Origin: Ceratodon purpureus
Lineage: Eukaryota; Streptophyta; Bryopsida; Pseudoditrichales; Ditrichaceae
Direction of reading: 5' to 3'
NCBI GenBank assembly: GCA_014871385.1
Contig: CM026433.1
Coordinates: 6,087,585-6,151,584, forward strand
DNA: 64,000 bases
Position numbers and translations under genes: made by a program. Shown here one piece after another: positions 61,901 through 64,000 of the stretch. Each line of letters begins with the position of its first letter. Within the stretch, counting starts at the first letter, position 1. Below the pieces are notes generated by a model that saw only the letters and a program-made list of their open reading frames with translations, ran no database searches and was not told the DNA's origin.

Positions 61901-63030
61901 GGCATGTAAATCTCTAGAAGAGAAGACGAAAATCTAAAATAGGAATCTCTAGATCCTCGTGACGTCTCGGGAAATTAAAAATACAGTCCTCGTAAATTAG
62001 TACTACACTTCTCGGTATGACAATAAGCATATCAAACTAGTTGTTATCCATACTGGAGGCAAGAGTCAGGGAAACGACACTGCATTGCATCCTGCTTAAA
62101 TAAATATAAATGATAGGATGCCTACGTGACAATGGGGAATTTGTTTTGTTCTGCGTAAAATATGTCCTTCGGTGTGCAACCTGGTTGTCTGGCCAGCAAA
62201 TGGCTGTACTCTCCAAGCAGATATCCAGCCACCTGAACGAGCACCAGATACTTAGAAGCGTGGCAGAGGCGTAACATCAAAATCTTAGACTACAAAGCAA
62301 CTCCAAATCTCTCGTAGAGGTCCTTTGCAAACTAGAAACTAATTACAAATCCTCGGAAGAAGTCAGTCTTGGGTCAGAAGTCTCGAGGACGAATGAGCCA
62401 TCCAAGGCATGCGTCTTCTATCACTTTAGAAAATAAAATCACAGATTGCAAGTCACATGTGACATGTGACTCCACGACATGTTATGCTCACCTTCACCAC
62501 CGTTTCATGTACTGCCGGTTTATCAAGATAAGCCAAAACCGTTGCGGCAGCATACGCCTGCAATTGCATGGATAAAATTAATACTTATCAATGAAAACAC
62601 TTGCATTCTTCAGATTAAGGATCTTTACTAGAAGTCCTCAGATATTATGATTCCTTCAACAAATGCGTGGTATTAATTAAATGAAAACAACAAATAGCTC
62701 GTTCTAAATTTAAAGAGCACGCAGAATTCCAAGTCAGACAAAGAAGAACATGAAGCTGATTTTCAAGTTTATTGCAAAAGAGACAAATTCAGCTTCCTGA
62801 ACATCAATACCTGAAGGTCTTCACTGTTGGTTACAAACTGCAGAACTCGGTACCATATGTCGTCACTAACAAAATCCCCAGTGTGGATCCAATCACCTGA
62901 TGTTGAAGCCAGATGACAACATACAATATGGTTAACGACAAACTGAAATCACCACCGGCATGCTGTATCAAGTCCAGCAAAAAATCAGTTGTCGAAAATT
63001 CTTTTCGAGGAGCAAACATATGAAGATCAT
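58649..63030 (-). pseudogene. AP-2 complex alpha-adaptin, C-terminal half
   Basis: About fourteen - strand exons: near 63030-62956 (TTDFLLDLIQHAG), 62896-62811 (FVSDDIWYRVLQFVTNSEDL), 62557-62492 (DKPAVHETVVKV), 62232-62126 (GYLLGEYSHLLARQPG), 61867-61763, 61503-61383 (CSVDADVQQRCVEYL), 61222-61052, 60844-60456, 60305-60252 (YEDPYVQ), 60011-59847 (IGVKADWRG), 59659-59573, about 59390-59222 (NKFLQAVPVTANDF), 59020-58940 and 58720-58649. They cover the end of the trunk, hinge and ear of the clathrin adaptor subunit. The Pro/Ala-rich hinge has a 1-base frame change near 60640 with no room for an intron. The N-terminal trunk exons and the last ear exon are missing. Hence a truncated, probably dead copy, though otherwise open. 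Confidence 0.88.
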
Positions 63031-63280
63031 ACCTGATGTACCGACAAGCGCAGGATGAGGGCAACGCGGATCCAACGCAGGCTTCCTTTGAGAACGATGG
63101 TTCGGTGACGGTGATGAGATGGTCGATTATGCGACAGATTGTTGGGGGGCTTGGAGGCGTTGAAAGTGAGACAAAGAGAAGGACAAGTGCATGACAAGAC
63201 GCGATCACCTACATGGCGGGGGACAGCACCGACAACAAAACACACTGAATTCAGCGCAGAAAATCACAGTTTAGGTATGC

Positions 63281-63982
63281 TCACATTTTTGGTGCAATGG
63301 CGTTATTGTCAGCCTCGGCGACCTTCAACAGCTCAAGCACTCCAGACGTTTGTTCTTGCGAGAATCGCACAGCATCACAGGCTGCTCCGAATTGCCGACG
63401 TTGGCCGAATGAAGTCCCCTCCCCCGCAGTCTCCAGACCTCGCAGCTCGTCCCATTTCAGCCGACACGCTTCCTCCACCCTCCCATCCCTCTCCCACGAT
63501 GCATATTGTTTGCGGCAGATATCGAAGGCGAATCTGGCCCAATTAATCTTCGCCTTCCCCTCTCTCTCCGCCAACCAGCTCCTCAGGAAGTACCTCGCGT
63601 ACTCCTTGTTAGGAGGAGGGTGATTATACACCACCAGATACTGCTCATAAACCTTGGCACACTCCTCCTCTGACAATTGATCATTCGGCACAATTCGCAA
63701 ACCACTCCCTCCCTTGTTCGGAAAGACGCGCATCAGATGTGCGTCGGTGATGTGCCTGACACCGCACTCCGTCTTCCCGCAAATTCCGGCGTCTTCCAAG
63801 TTTAGCCGCTCCGCGAAGTCCTGCACAGTCCACTTGCTACGATCATGCAATGCCTTGGCAAACTTTATGCGTTCCACACCCTTCCTATTCAGCTCGACCT
63901 CCACCTTTGGCAGGACCTCCACCTTCGGCACGACCTCCACCTTCGGCAGTGGAGAAACCTGGTCACATATCTCTGATGCCAT
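63281..63982 (-). CDS. Unrecognised protein C, weakly similar to genes A and B
   Basis: A single open frame of 233 residues. It begins with tandem PKVEV units (three near-copies), reflecting a DNA repeat at about 63890-63955. The body has SKWTVQDFAERLNLEDAG, ITDAHLMRVFPN and YARYFLRSWLAEREGKAKIN followed by WARFAFDIC. The last part parallels the RGLIAEK..(F/Y)AV(D/N)WA.FA.K(I/M)C core of genes A and B, with the same spacing. The C-terminus (NNAIAPKM) may instead be a GT donor (AAAAAT|GTGAGC) into further exons. Function unknown; weak similarity only. Its end is 250 bases from the AP-2 alpha fragment. Confidence 0.55.
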   Translation of the reverse strand: MASEICDQVSPLPKVEVVPKVEVLPKVEVELNRKGVERIKFAKALHDRSKWTVQDFAERLNLEDAGICGKTECGVRHITDAHLMRVFPNKGGSGLRIVPNDQLSEEECAKVYEQYLVVYNHPPPNKEYARYFLRSWLAEREGKAKINWARFAFDICRKQYASWERDGRVEEACRLKWDELRGLETAGEGTSFGQRRQFGAACDAVRFSQEQTSGVLELLKVAEADNNAIAPKM

Positions 63983-64000
63983 CAGGCTTGGCTGCGCGCT

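Noticed and set aside
1-64000. Helitron termini (5' TC and 3' CTRR with hairpin) around the captured fragments
   Set aside because: Such short signals occur by chance; none could be linked to a fragment boundary by eye, so no Helitron is claimed.

Overview
This is nuclear DNA of a land plant or close relative. Every recognisable gene is split by GT-AG introns of about 35 to 1300 bases, and the conserved proteins are plant-type (AUX1/LAX-like carrier, bulb-lectin receptor kinase, tandem B3 domains, plant-style CACTA transposon genes). I think a non-seed plant (moss, hornwort or lycophyte grade) most likely, but I cannot name a species. No bacterial, organellar, rRNA, tRNA or CRISPR features were seen.

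The window is a transposon-rich mosaic. Left part (1-16.3 kb): the 3' end of an AP-2 alpha-adaptin copy inside an inverted repeat whose partner lies at 58.4-59.0 kb; a multi-exon gene with a DDE-like region of transposon type (0.8-5.7 kb); then internal pieces of housekeeping genes on the + strand, introns included: RNA polymerase II RPB1, squalene synthase, an AUX1/LAX-like carrier, MCM4 and eIF3m. A tandem-B3 gene on the - strand interrupts the series.

Centre (17.5-38.7 kb): a large transposon-like block arranged outward. A CACTA TNP2 transposase (- strand, five exons, open throughout) and a TNPA-like partner (+ strand, eight exons, open throughout) are divergently transcribed, with a Cys-rich ORF and an F-box-like gene between them. 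Beyond each lies one of two paralogous six-exon genes of an unrecognised family (A on -, B on +), with matching intron phases and a shared C-terminus. A third, weakly similar single-exon protein is at 63.3-64.0 kb. An AAGTG-rich tandem array and a CACTACA/TGTAGTG hairpin lie between TNPA and gene B.

Right part (40-64 kb): fragments of a signal-peptide-peptidase-like protease and a lectin receptor kinase (+), then - strand pieces: an F-box-like pseudogene, a UPL1/UPL2-type HECT ligase N-terminus, unidentified coiled-coil exons, a three-exon coiled-coil/zinc-finger gene with an AAGTG-rich intron, and the C-terminal half of AP-2 alpha.

Most fragments start and stop inside genes, and several carry frameshifts, deletions or stops, so they look like DNA-level duplicates rather than working genes. 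The most novel item is the A/B family and its placement around the CACTA genes. Exon ends come from reading splice sites by eye; family names come from remembered conserved motifs, not a database search.
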